Source: Mycobacterium sp. 1245805.9
GTDB lineage: Bacteria; Actinomycetota; Actinomycetes; Mycobacteriales; Mycobacteriaceae
Reading direction: 5' to 3'
Length of the DNA stretch: 64,000 nucleotides
Assembly (NCBI RefSeq): GCF_001672915.1
Contig: NZ_LZKR01000004.1
Location: 62,001 to 126,000, forward strand
Numbering within the stretch: position 1 is the first letter of the stretch; every line of letters starts with the position of its first letter. The notes below the pieces were generated by a model, which ran no database searches, was not told the origin of the DNA, and saw only the letters and a list, made by a program, of their open reading frames with translations. A program made the translations under genes and the position numbers. Of this stretch, positions 17,215 through 25,241 are shown piece by piece.

Positions 17215-17248
17215 ACCCCTGATGTAAGCGGCCGCCACTATCTATAGC

Positions 17249-17572
17249 GTGGCCGAGGTGGCGAGCGTCGGCGCAGGAGCAGAGTCATTTCTGGTCGAGT
17301 GGTACGGCCCCCGCGCGCCCGGGCACTGGATCGGCGAAACCGCTCAACGCCTCAACGACTGCGCCGCGGCGACGTCGGCCCGCGGTGGACAGGTCCGATT
17401 GCTGATGGCCGTGGCCGTTCCCGCGGACGACTACGCATTCGGGGTGTTTGCCGCCGATTCGGCCGAGGCGGTCGCGGAAACCTGCGCCGACGCCGGCGCT
17501 CCCCCGGAACGGATCAGTGCCGCCGTCGGCTGGTGGCAAGGGCAGGATTTTCGATCGCCGACTGAGGCTTAG
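17249..17572 (+). CDS. Small DUF4242-like protein
   Basis: 107 aa from a GTG, 34 bp after the LuxR gene. It shows the ferredoxin-like pattern of DUF4242/nickel-binding SCO4226-type proteins: SFLVEWYGPRA at the start, a helix LNDCAAATSARGG, the strand LLMAVAVPADDYAFGVFAAD and a final ETCADAGAPPERISAAV. Function unknown; metal binding is known only for a few relatives. Its last 59 bp overlap the 3' end of the converging FAD monooxygenase. Confidence 0.75.
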   Translation: MAEVASVGAGAESFLVEWYGPRAPGHWIGETAQRLNDCAAATSARGGQVRLLMAVAVPADDYAFGVFAADSAEAVAETCADAGAPPERISAAVGWWQGQDFRSPTEA

Positions 17573-18878
17573 GGCTTTCCATATCCCACGGGGCGATCCG
17601 CGCCTGCCGAGTACGGCGCGCGTTCCGCGTCCCGGCGTTGACGATCTCCTTGACCGTTGCGATCAGCCGGTCCGGCCTATCCCGCAATGCGCGCGCGGCG
17701 GCCCGGGCGACTCGGCGCGTCGTGAAAAGCTGTGACGGGCGGACCTCATGGTTAAGCACGCGGAGCAGCGTCTGGGTGGCTTTGGGATCGCCGGCGATAT
17801 CCTTCATCAAGCGGGTATTGAACGGCGTCGACGCACCCGGTGTGCCGAAGTCGCTTGCCATCCAGTGCATTTCATACGCATCGTCGTCGCGCCACCGCCA
17901 CCAGCGCTGCATTGCCTCGTCGGGAGTCGTGTCGCCCAGCCCGGCCTCGATCGAATCGGCCAGCCGACGGGCCTGGCGGAACGCATCGCCGATGCCCTGC
18001 CCCGGCGATGGATCCTTGAAATGGCCGGCATCGCCGACGAGGACCCAGCCGGGGCCGGCGGACTCTCGGAAGTACCCGTGCCACTTGGTCACTACCCGGA
18101 TCGGGCCGACGCGCCGCCCGTCGCCGATCACGTCGGCGAGTTCCGGCCAGGCCCGCAGACCGGCCGCGAAGTTGGCGTCACGATTCGCGTGGAACTCGGC
18201 TTGCTTCGCCATATCGATCCCGATCGCGGCCATGTAGAGATCACCGTCGGTTGGGCTGGCGAGGAAGCCCAGGTCACCGCGGCGTCCAAGCCGCGCGTGC
18301 CCTTCCGGCTCACGCACATGCTCGAAATAGGCCCAGGCAAACATCTTTCCGGGCTCGGCGACGTGATATTCGCGGGCACCGGCCAGCGCGGCGACCGTCG
18401 AGTGGCGGCCGTCGGCGCCGACCACCAACTGCCCTTTGATGGGGCCGGCAACAGTGTCTACCCCAGTGACGCGGCCGTCTTCGGTGACGAGGTTCGTGAC
18501 GCGCAGGCCCGCGCGGACGTCGGCGGTCGCCGCGGCCGCCGCCTCGACCAGCAACCCATCCAGCGTCACCCGCCGGACGCATACGCCGCGCGGGGCCCTG
18601 AGCGCGGGATCGACCTTCGCCTCGATCCGAACGTCGTCGTCGATCACCATCGTCATCCGGTCGAGCGGGACGGCACCGGCCGCCAAGACGTCGTCGAGCA
18701 CGCCGAGCTGCTGCAGCACCTGCACGCCGCAGGACTGGATTATGTGAGTCGACGGCGTCTCCGACGGGAACTGGGCACGGTCGACCAGGCAGACGCTCAG
18801 GCCCCTTCGCGCGAGCATCGTCGCCAGCGGTGAACCGGCGCAGCGCGCACCCACCACCACGACATCGAATCGCTTCAC
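17514..18878 (-). CDS. FAD-dependent monooxygenase (geranylgeranyl reductase/UbiH-like)
   Basis: 454 aa. The FAD dinucleotide site is DVVVVGARCAGSPLATMLAR, the ribityl site LVGDAGHFKDPSPGQGIGDA, and VVGADGRHSTVA is the middle DG motif. The central beta-sheet region (WAYFEHVREPEGHARLGRRG) is substrate-binding. Likely a hydroxylase or reductase acting on a lipophilic substrate in the cytoplasm. It is divergent from a second FAD monooxygenase at 19,159 over 280 bp. Substrate not predictable. Confidence 0.88.
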   Translation of the reverse strand: MKRFDVVVVGARCAGSPLATMLARRGLSVCLVDRAQFPSETPSTHIIQSCGVQVLQQLGVLDDVLAAGAVPLDRMTMVIDDDVRIEAKVDPALRAPRGVCVRRVTLDGLLVEAAAAATADVRAGLRVTNLVTEDGRVTGVDTVAGPIKGQLVVGADGRHSTVAALAGAREYHVAEPGKMFAWAYFEHVREPEGHARLGRRGDLGFLASPTDGDLYMAAIGIDMAKQAEFHANRDANFAAGLRAWPELADVIGDGRRVGPIRVVTKWHGYFRESAGPGWVLVGDAGHFKDPSPGQGIGDAFRQARRLADSIEAGLGDTTPDEAMQRWWRWRDDDAYEMHWMASDFGTPGASTPFNTRLMKDIAGDPKATQTLLRVLNHEVRPSQLFTTRRVARAAARALRDRPDRLIATVKEIVNAGTRNARRTRQARIAPWDMESPKPQSAIENPALATSRRRH

Positions 18879-19158
18879 ATCGCCTCCCCGATAGCTCGAC
18901 GAACCGCTGCCGCCGACGCTACCGCAAGATTAAGGAAATCGTAAGAGCATTCTTAGATAACGTTTAGATCAAGCGCGAAGCTGTGCCATGGTTCGGTCCG
19001 GGGAAAGCCGCCCAAACACGTTCGGTCACAAGGTTATTCAGCGCAATTCCGAACCGCCCGACTCTGGGCCGACCGCGACATGGGAGTCCATTAGGAACGC
19101 GCCGTTCTTAGAGAAGCGACGAGCTGGCCCAGACCGTGCCCGGGTAGGGTCACCTCTC
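18879..19158. promoter_or_regulatory. Divergent AT-rich intergenic region between two flavoenzyme genes
   Basis: 280 bp holding no credible gene. It contains TAAGA-GCAT-TCTTA (18,942-18,955), a small inverted repeat, and the octamer TTCTTAGA twice (near 18,950 and 19,105), once close to each start. The two genes may share a regulator, but none is encoded nearby. Confidence 0.3.
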
Positions 19159-20364
19159 ATGACCGCTCTGCGAACCCAGGTCTGTGTAGCCGGCGGCGGT
19201 CCCGCCGGACTCGTTCACGCTCTTCTGCTCGCCCGCGCCGGCGTCCAGGTCGTCGTGCTGGAGAAACACAACGACTTCTTGCGCGACTTCCGCGGCGACA
19301 CCGTGCACCCCACCACCCTTCGGATCATGGACGAGCTGGGGTTCGTCGACGAGTTCCTGCGCCTGCCGCACACCAAGATCACCCGCGTCGCCTTCGACGC
19401 CGACGGGACGCTTCGCACCTTCGGCAACTTCAGCGCGCTGAAACGGTTGGGTTTCAACCAGCCCTACATCGCGCTGATGCCGCAGTGGGACTTCCTCGAC
19501 TTCCTTGCCGAAAAGGCAAGTGCCTACCCGGAATTCACCTTGATCCGCAACGCCGAGGTCAAAGAGCTGATCTTCGACGGCGACCGGGTCGTCGGGGTGC
19601 GCACGCCGGAACTGGAGGTGCGTGCCGAGCTGGTTGTCGGCGCGGACGGACGCAAGTCCGCCGTGCGGGAGGCCGCCGGTCTGAACCTCGCCGCCGCGCA
19701 CTCGCCGATGGACGTGTTGTGGTTCCGGCTGAAATGGCGTCCCGGCGATCCACAAGAGCTTTTCGGAGTCGCCCGTAAGGGCCTGCTGATGGCCATGATC
19801 TACCGGGGGGACTACTGGCAGGTCGCCCACCTCATGCCCAAGGGAACCGACCCGCGCGACGGTTCGCTGGAGGCGTTCAAAGAGCGCCTGGTCGCCGCCC
19901 AACCGCGGCTGCGCGAACACGTCGACGACCTGCATTCCTGGGACGACACCAGCCATCTCGACGTGCGGGTGGACCGGCTCGAGACCTGGTGGCGCACCGG
20001 CTTGCTCTGCATCGGCGACGCCGCGCACGCCATGTCTCCGGCCGGAGGGGTCGGCATCAACCTCGCCGTCGCCGGCGCGGTCGCCGCGGCGAATATTCTG
20101 TGCGCCCCACTTCGCGAAAACCGGTTGACCGATGCTGATCTCGCCAAGGTTCAGCGCCGCCGCGAGCTACCCACCCGAATCATCCAGGCCGGTCAGGTCT
20201 TCATCCAGGACCGGGCGGTCGAACCCAATTTGACCGGCGACCTTTCCCCGATCAAGATTCCCCGCTTCATCGGTCGCGGTCCCCTGCAGTTCATCCCGCC
20301 GATCATCGTCGGACGCGGCTTCCGCCCCGAGCACGTACGCACCCCGGACGCACACGCTTCCTAG
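19159..20364 (+). CDS. FAD-dependent oxidoreductase, PHBH/UbiH-type
   Basis: 401 aa from the ATG at 19,159; the upstream in-frame extension is not protein-like. Motifs are VCVAGGGPAGLVHALLLARA (FAD), FRGDTVHPTTLRIMDELG, VVGADGRKSAVREAAGL and CIGDAAHAMSPAGGVGINLA. The layout matches aromatic-ring hydroxylases that use NAD(P)H and O2. A ketosteroid-isomerase-like protein converges just downstream. Substrate unknown; a hydrophobic ring compound is likely. Confidence 0.9.
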   Translation: MTALRTQVCVAGGGPAGLVHALLLARAGVQVVVLEKHNDFLRDFRGDTVHPTTLRIMDELGFVDEFLRLPHTKITRVAFDADGTLRTFGNFSALKRLGFNQPYIALMPQWDFLDFLAEKASAYPEFTLIRNAEVKELIFDGDRVVGVRTPELEVRAELVVGADGRKSAVREAAGLNLAAAHSPMDVLWFRLKWRPGDPQELFGVARKGLLMAMIYRGDYWQVAHLMPKGTDPRDGSLEAFKERLVAAQPRLREHVDDLHSWDDTSHLDVRVDRLETWWRTGLLCIGDAAHAMSPAGGVGINLAVAGAVAAANILCAPLRENRLTDADLAKVQRRRELPTRIIQAGQVFIQDRAVEPNLTGDLSPIKIPRFIGRGPLQFIPPIIVGRGFRPEHVRTPDAHAS

Positions 20365-20374
20365 TTCGAGCTTC

Positions 20375-20815
20375 TTAGCCGGCGAGCGGGTCGAACATGT
20401 GCGCCGGGTCGATGCCAAGCTGCTGAGCGACGTGGCTGGTGTCCCAATACTCCCGCCAGTGCGTGATCGTGCCGTCGCGGACCTCGAAGAGGGCGGTGAC
20501 GTTGAACGTGACCGCGACACCGTTCATCGCATTCACGTCGACCCGTTCGACCACCACGGTGTCCGCGTTCGACACGACCGTGCGAATCTCGCTCCCCTCG
20601 ATCATTCCGGTCGAGAGGCTGCTGTGTTTTTCGAGCTCGGCGCGCGCCGCGTCGCGCCCCACGACCACCGGCGAGAGGGGCACGTGCAGCTGCCAGACGA
20701 AGTCCTCCGCCATCAACGCGGTCATCGCTTCGACGTCCATGCGCTCGCCGTAAGCCGCATGCAGGAAGTCGAGCACGAGCTTTTCGTTCGCATTTGTGGC
20801 GACGGCCTGGGGCAT
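20375..20815 (-). CDS. SnoaL-like/limonene-epoxide-hydrolase-like protein
   Basis: 146 aa. It shows NANEKLVLDFLHAAYGERMD, MTALMAEDFVWQLHVPLSP, the strand TVVVERVDVNAMNGVAVTFN and the final DGTITHWREYWDTSHVAQQL. The trailing 'W.eYwD' and central 'eR.D' resemble limonene-1,2-epoxide hydrolases and SnoaL cyclases. Epoxide hydrolysis is possible, because the adjacent flavoenzyme could produce an epoxide, but the pairing is convergent, not an operon. Confidence 0.85.
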   Translation of the reverse strand: MPQAVATNANEKLVLDFLHAAYGERMDVEAMTALMAEDFVWQLHVPLSPVVVGRDAARAELEKHSSLSTGMIEGSEIRTVVSNADTVVVERVDVNAMNGVAVTFNVTALFEVRDGTITHWREYWDTSHVAQQLGIDPAHMFDPLAG

Positions 20816-20923
20816 GGTGTTTTCCTAACTCGTCGATGAGTCACGGCCTAAATAAACTGGTTGATTTAATGCCAAGCCAAACACGCTATCCCCTCGATCG
20901 GGTTGGGTAAAGACCCGCGCGCC

Positions 20924-22159
20924 TCAGGCCTGGGGCCCCTCCGAGGGCGGCCAGTGCGCGCCCGGCGACGCATCGCCGGGTTCGGCGTGCTCACCGCGCG
21001 ACAGCGGCACCCACTGCTCGCTCGGCGCGGGCTGCTTGGAGGACGGGAAGTCACGCAGCGGACCCGACGGCTTGGCGTCCCACTTGGCGAAGGTCAACGG
21101 GGTCCGCAACCAGCAGTGCAGCAGGTTGTAGGCCGCCTCCAGCGAGTCGATGTGGGTGCGCTCCCAGCCGTGGCTGCCGTCGAGCCCGAAGCCGACCAGC
21201 GCGGCCCTGGTGCCCGCGCCCGCTTCGATCGCCGCGGCGGCGTCCGAACGGTAATAGCGAAACACGTCCCGCACGAAGGGAATCTTTTGCTCGTCGGCGA
21301 GCCGGCACAGCTTCCGCGTCAGGTGGTAGTCGAACGGGCCGTGCATGTCGGCCATCGGGATCGTGACGCCATCCTCGATGGAGTGCTGGCCGGGCGCGCA
21401 CACCGCGTTGTCCACCGAGACCAGCTCCGCGACGTCGGCGGGCAGGCCGTGGCTCGCCCCGTGGCCGACCTCCTCGGTGATGGTGACCATGATCGTGGTG
21501 CGGTGCGGCAGCACGATCTTGTTTTCCGAAAAGTGCTTGGCCAGCGTGAGCGCGATCGCGACGCCGGCCTTGCCGTCGAGGTGACGGGAAACGATGAAGC
21601 CGTCGGCGGTGAGCTCGGGGCTGGCGATCAACGCGACGAAGTCACCGACGTTCACGCCCAGCCTGACGAGGTCCTCCCGCGAGGAGACCTTGCGGTCGAC
21701 GCGGACCTCGACGTGCTTCCAATCGGTGGGCTGGGTGTCGATCTCGTCGCCGAAGCTGTGTCCACTGGCCTTGAGCGGCAAGACCGTTCCGGTGATGAAC
21801 TCGTCGGGGTCGTCGCTGAAAATTCGCACGCGGGCACCCGTGGCGAACCGGGCCGAAAAGGTGCCGACCGGAATCAACTCGAGGCGCCCGTTGTCTTTGA
21901 GGCTGCGCACCATGCAGCCGATGGTGTCGGCGTGAACGGCCAGCGCCCGGTCGATGGTCGCGGATTCCCCCGGCAGTTCGGCGGTCAACGCGCCGCGGCG
22001 CGTGAGGGTAAACGGCACGCCGAAATCGTCGAAGATGTCGCCGATCAGCTGCATCACCGCATCCGTGCGCCCCGCGGGACTCGGGGTCTGCAGCAACGCG
22101 AGCAGCGTGTCGATCATCCACGCGCGGTCGGCCTCGGCCATGGCCGCGGTTTCGGGCAC
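20924..22159 (-). CDS. M42-family metallopeptidase, osmoprotectant NAGGN-system type
   Basis: 411 aa. The dinuclear zinc ligands of M42/M20 enzymes are visible: H76-A-D78 (LAVHADTIGC), D195 (SRHLDGKAGV), E229-E230 (ITEEVGHGAS) and D250 (LVSVDNAV). This subgroup is known beside genes for N-acetylglutaminylglutamine amide synthesis, where it is expected to break that osmolyte down. Here no synthesis genes are in the window, so its substrate may be imported or different. The C-terminal 30 residues are Pro/Glu/Ser-rich and probably disordered. Confidence 0.88.
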   Translation of the reverse strand: MPETAAMAEADRAWMIDTLLALLQTPSPAGRTDAVMQLIGDIFDDFGVPFTLTRRGALTAELPGESATIDRALAVHADTIGCMVRSLKDNGRLELIPVGTFSARFATGARVRIFSDDPDEFITGTVLPLKASGHSFGDEIDTQPTDWKHVEVRVDRKVSSREDLVRLGVNVGDFVALIASPELTADGFIVSRHLDGKAGVAIALTLAKHFSENKIVLPHRTTIMVTITEEVGHGASHGLPADVAELVSVDNAVCAPGQHSIEDGVTIPMADMHGPFDYHLTRKLCRLADEQKIPFVRDVFRYYRSDAAAAIEAGAGTRAALVGFGLDGSHGWERTHIDSLEAAYNLLHCWLRTPLTFAKWDAKPSGPLRDFPSSKQPAPSEQWVPLSRGEHAEPGDASPGAHWPPSEGPQA

Positions 22160-22278
22160 AGTCTCTCCCTTTCGGTTCGTTCGGGATCCGGGTTTAACCT
22201 ACCGGTTCGCGCGGGAGCGAGAGGGCCTAGCCGCGAGGTCTACAGTTGGAGCCCGATGGACGCGTCAGCGGTTACCGG

Positions 22279-23070
22279 GTGACCGAGTTCGTCAAGCGCC
22301 ACCGGGGCGCACCCGCCGGCTACTTCGCGTGGGAAGCCGCGGGCCTGCGATGGCTTTCGGCCGTCCCGGGCGGCGTGCTGTGCGCGACGGTTGTCGCCGT
22401 CGGCGCCGACCACCTCACGCTGCGGCGACTGGATTCGGTGACCCCCAGCCCCGAAGCGGCGTACGAATTCGGCGGCCGACTTGCCGTCACCCACGACGCC
22501 GGCGCGGCCGCGTTCGGCACCGGGCCCGACGACTGGGACGGACCCGGGTTCTTCGGCCCGTTGTCCCGGCCGCTGCCGATGTCGCTGCGGGGGCATTCAC
22601 GCTGGGGCGAGTTCTACGCCGACGAGCGGCTGGTCCCGATGGCCGAGATGGCCGCCGCGTGCCTCGATGCTTCGGTCCGCGCGGCGATCGACTCCGTCGT
22701 GGCGCGTTGCCGCGCCGGCGACTACGACTCTGATGACGACGACGGGCCGGCCCGGCTGCACGGCGACTTGTGGAGCGGCAACGTGATGTGGACGCCCGAC
22801 GGGGTGGTGCTGATCGATCCGGCCGCGCACGCCGGTCACCGCGAGACCGACCTGGCGATGCTCGCGCTGTTCGGCTGCCCGCACTACGACGCGGTCCTCG
22901 CCGGTTACCAGCGCGTGCGATCGCTAAAGCCGGGCTGGCGCAACAGGATCGGGCTGCACCAGCTGTACCCACTGCTGGCGCATGTCGCGTTGTTCGGCGG
23001 TGGGTATGCCGCGCAGACCCATGCCGCCGCCCGAGCTGCGTTGGACGCCGTTCGAAGTAAGCCCATCTGA
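22279..23070 (+). CDS. Fructosamine kinase-like protein
   Basis: 263 aa from the GTG at 22,279; a TTG at 22,246 would add 11 residues. The kinase motifs are HGDLWSGNVMW (161-171, D163 catalytic base) and VLIDPAAHAGHRETDLAML (D180 metal), typical of the fructosamine kinase/aminoglycoside phosphotransferase fold. Family members phosphorylate ketosamines on glycated proteins and so trigger deglycation. It diverges from the M42 peptidase. True substrate unproven. Confidence 0.9.
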   Translation: MTEFVKRHRGAPAGYFAWEAAGLRWLSAVPGGVLCATVVAVGADHLTLRRLDSVTPSPEAAYEFGGRLAVTHDAGAAAFGTGPDDWDGPGFFGPLSRPLPMSLRGHSRWGEFYADERLVPMAEMAAACLDASVRAAIDSVVARCRAGDYDSDDDDGPARLHGDLWSGNVMWTPDGVVLIDPAAHAGHRETDLAMLALFGCPHYDAVLAGYQRVRSLKPGWRNRIGLHQLYPLLAHVALFGGGYAAQTHAAARAALDAVRSKPI

Positions 23071-23164
23071 CGTTGGTTTTGCAGCCGAAATTCGTTTCCG
23101 GCGTTGCTGCAAATCGGAGTTAGGCTCCTCGATGTCCGGTCATATCGCAGATTAGGAGCTCGCT

Positions 23165-23755
23165 ATGAAAGTGGATGAGCAGGGACATGAGGAAAAAGAC
23201 GTCCGCCGGCTACGGGAATTCGCCACATTCGACAAGCTTTCCGATAATGATTTGCAGCGCATTGTCTCGGCCGCGCATCACACCTCCACGTCCGCGCCAC
23301 TGCCGCTCATTCACGAGCAGACCCCGTCGGACGCCTGCTACATCCTGCTGACCGGCGAGGCCGGCGTATACGTCGGCCAGGACCGCGTTGCCGTGGTGGG
23401 GCCGGGCGAAGTGATCGGTGAATCGGCGCTGCGCCGTGGGAAACTGCGTTCCGCCACCGTCACGACGACCGGGCCGGCCGAGGTGCTGCGCATCGAGCGC
23501 GACGACCTGGGCCGCCTGCTCGAAGCGATTCCGGCGCTGCGCGAGACCATGGACGCGACCGCGGCGCGGCACGCGGCCACCGCCGCGCCCGAGCAGCCGC
23601 CGAAGCCGAAGCCGACGCATCGCAGGGTGGACGCGCAGGTCCCGACGGAATTGGTCGAGCGGTTCGAGCAGGCCGCCGAGGGCGCCGGTGTGCGTGTCTC
23701 GGCCGCGCTCGAGGACGCGCTCACCCAGTGGATCGAGCGAAACAGCACGGCCTAG
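23165..23755 (+). CDS. Cyclic-nucleotide-binding domain protein with a ribbon-helix-helix-like tail
   Basis: 196 aa from an ATG with AGGAG 7 bases upstream. Residues about 15-130 form a cNMP-binding beta roll: LREFATFDKLSDNDLQRIV, CYILLTGEAGVYVGQDRVAV and VGPGEVIGESALRRGKLRSA (a PBC-like loop). A Pro/Lys linker (APEQPPKPKP) leads to RVDAQVPTELVERFEQAAEG, then VRVSAALEDALTQWIERN, which looks like a ribbon-helix-helix rather than the helix-turn-helix of CRP. It may be a cAMP-responsive scaffold or small DNA binder. Confidence 0.85.
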   Translation: MKVDEQGHEEKDVRRLREFATFDKLSDNDLQRIVSAAHHTSTSAPLPLIHEQTPSDACYILLTGEAGVYVGQDRVAVVGPGEVIGESALRRGKLRSATVTTTGPAEVLRIERDDLGRLLEAIPALRETMDATAARHAATAAPEQPPKPKPTHRRVDAQVPTELVERFEQAAEGAGVRVSAALEDALTQWIERNSTA

Positions 23756-23773
23756 CCGCAGGCACAGGGCGGC

Positions 23774-24199
23774 CTACGGGTTCACATTCGGGCAGATCTG
23801 CTTGATCCAACCGGTGATCAGGTCCCTGTTGGAGTTCAGGTCGGGGTCGGTGGGTTGCGCACCCAAGGTGGTGACGAAGTGCTCGATCGCGGCCTTCACC
23901 GGGTCGGGCGGAGCGTACTTCTCCAGCGTGTCGGCGTACTTGCGGGCGGTTTCCGGTTTCGACGCCACCATCAAGTTGTCCTTGGCGAACGAGATGTCCA
24001 GGCAGGTCGATTGATCGAGCGGCGCGGCCGGCGCGGAGGACGTGGGTGCCGTCGTCGGTTGCGATGAGGCCGCCGTCGGCGAGCTCGATGCCGACGCCTC
24101 ACTCGACGCCGGAGCTGATTGAGTATTGCTGTTCGAGCAGCCCGCGGTGATGACCGCGATGGCGACCATTCCCGCGAGCGCAGTTCCGTTTAGCCGCAC
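23774..24199 (-). CDS. Lipoprotein
   Basis: 141 aa from a GTG at 24,199 with GAAGGAG upstream. The signal peptide (RLNGTALAGMVAIAVITAGC) ends in a lipobox-like TAGC, so the cysteine is probably lipidated and the protein anchored outside the membrane. A Ser/Thr/Ala/Pro-rich linker follows. The folded domain begins at DQSTCLDISFAKDNLM and ends with a second cysteine near the C-terminus (IKQICPNVNP), probably a disulfide. No enzymatic motif seen; it converges with the cNMP gene. Confidence 0.87.
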   Translation of the reverse strand: MRLNGTALAGMVAIAVITAGCSNSNTQSAPASSEASASSSPTAASSQPTTAPTSSAPAAPLDQSTCLDISFAKDNLMVASKPETARKYADTLEKYAPPDPVKAAIEHFVTTLGAQPTDPDLNSNRDLITGWIKQICPNVNP

Positions 24200-24284
24200 C
24201 AGACACTCCTTCGCCGGAAGATCTATTTGCTGCAGGCACCCTACCGGCAATTTCGCTTCGACACGGTTTGAACGCCGAATCGTG

Positions 24285-25163
24285 TTATGCCGATTCCATT
24301 TCGGCGATCAGCTCGCCGAGGGCGAGGATGCGCTGGGCGTCGCGCACGTGCAGGCTCTCGATCATCCGGCCGTCGACCGTGATGACGCTGTTCCCGGCGG
24401 CCTGGGCCTCTTCATAGGCGGAGACGATTTTGCGGGCATCGGCCAGCTCCTTGTCCGACGGACCGAACACGTCGTTCGCCGGTCCGATCTGGGACGGGTG
24501 GATGAGGGTCTTGCCGTCGAAACCCATCTCCCGGCCCTGCCGGGCCTCGGCCCGGAAGCCGCCCTCGTCGGTGATGTCGTTGAAGACGCCGTCCAGGACG
24601 ACCTTCCCGGCCGCCCTCGCCCCCAACACGGCCAGCGACAACGCCGTTAGCACCGGCGCGCGACCGGGCAAGTGCAATCCGTGCAGATCGTTCACCAGAT
24701 CGTTGGTGCCGACCACTAACGCCGCCAAGCGATCGCTGGCCGAGGCGACCTCTTCGGCTCGCAAGATGGCCCGGGGCGTTTCGATCATGACCCACAGCCG
24801 CAGCGGCTCCGGCGCGCCGAGCTCGTCGAGCGCGCCGGTCAACGTCCGGACCTGCTCGCCGGTCTCGACCTTCGGCACGAGCACGCCGTCGGCGCCCGAA
24901 GCGGCGACGGCCGCCAGGTCGTCGTCGTGCCAGTCGGTGCCCAGGCCGTTGATGCGCACCACGATCTCGCGGGGTCGGTAGGTCCCAGACGAGACCGCGT
25001 CGCACACCCGTGAGCGCGAGTCGGCCTTGGCGTCGGGCCCGACGGCGTCCTCGAGGTCGAAAATGAGCACGTCGGCCGGCAGGGTGCGGCCCTTCTCCAG
25101 GGCACGAGGGTTGTTGCCGGGCAGGTAGAGGGCGGATCGGCGCGGGCGCAGCGTCGGTGGCAT
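24285..25163 (-). CDS. CitE-like HpcH/HpaI lyase (citrate lyase beta-like)
   Basis: 292 aa. The CitE fold is clear: RRSALYLPGNNPRALEKGR, VLIFDLEDAVGPDAKADSR (E38-D39 metal site), VVRINGLGTDWHDDD (R70), VPKVETGEQV, VMIETPRAI and VVGTNDLVNDL. Mycobacterial homologues of this stand-alone type act on CoA thioesters such as citramalyl- or malyl-CoA. No citrate lyase alpha or gamma genes are nearby, so it is not part of a citrate lyase complex. It diverges from the PGAP1-like hydrolase. Confidence 0.9.
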   Translation of the reverse strand: MPPTLRPRRSALYLPGNNPRALEKGRTLPADVLIFDLEDAVGPDAKADSRSRVCDAVSSGTYRPREIVVRINGLGTDWHDDDLAAVAASGADGVLVPKVETGEQVRTLTGALDELGAPEPLRLWVMIETPRAILRAEEVASASDRLAALVVGTNDLVNDLHGLHLPGRAPVLTALSLAVLGARAAGKVVLDGVFNDITDEGGFRAEARQGREMGFDGKTLIHPSQIGPANDVFGPSDKELADARKIVSAYEEAQAAGNSVITVDGRMIESLHVRDAQRILALGELIAEMESA

Positions 25164-25241
25164 GACACGACAGTAGGGCCTTCGGCATAAGCGTCGCCCA
25201 CAGTGGGAAATCCCCGGAATGGGAAACGGGAGGAGCAACTC

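Noticed and set aside
20903..22282. 459-codon plus-strand frame opposite the M42 peptidase
   Set aside because: The minus-strand product has all zinc ligands of a peptidase; the plus-strand product is low-complexity.
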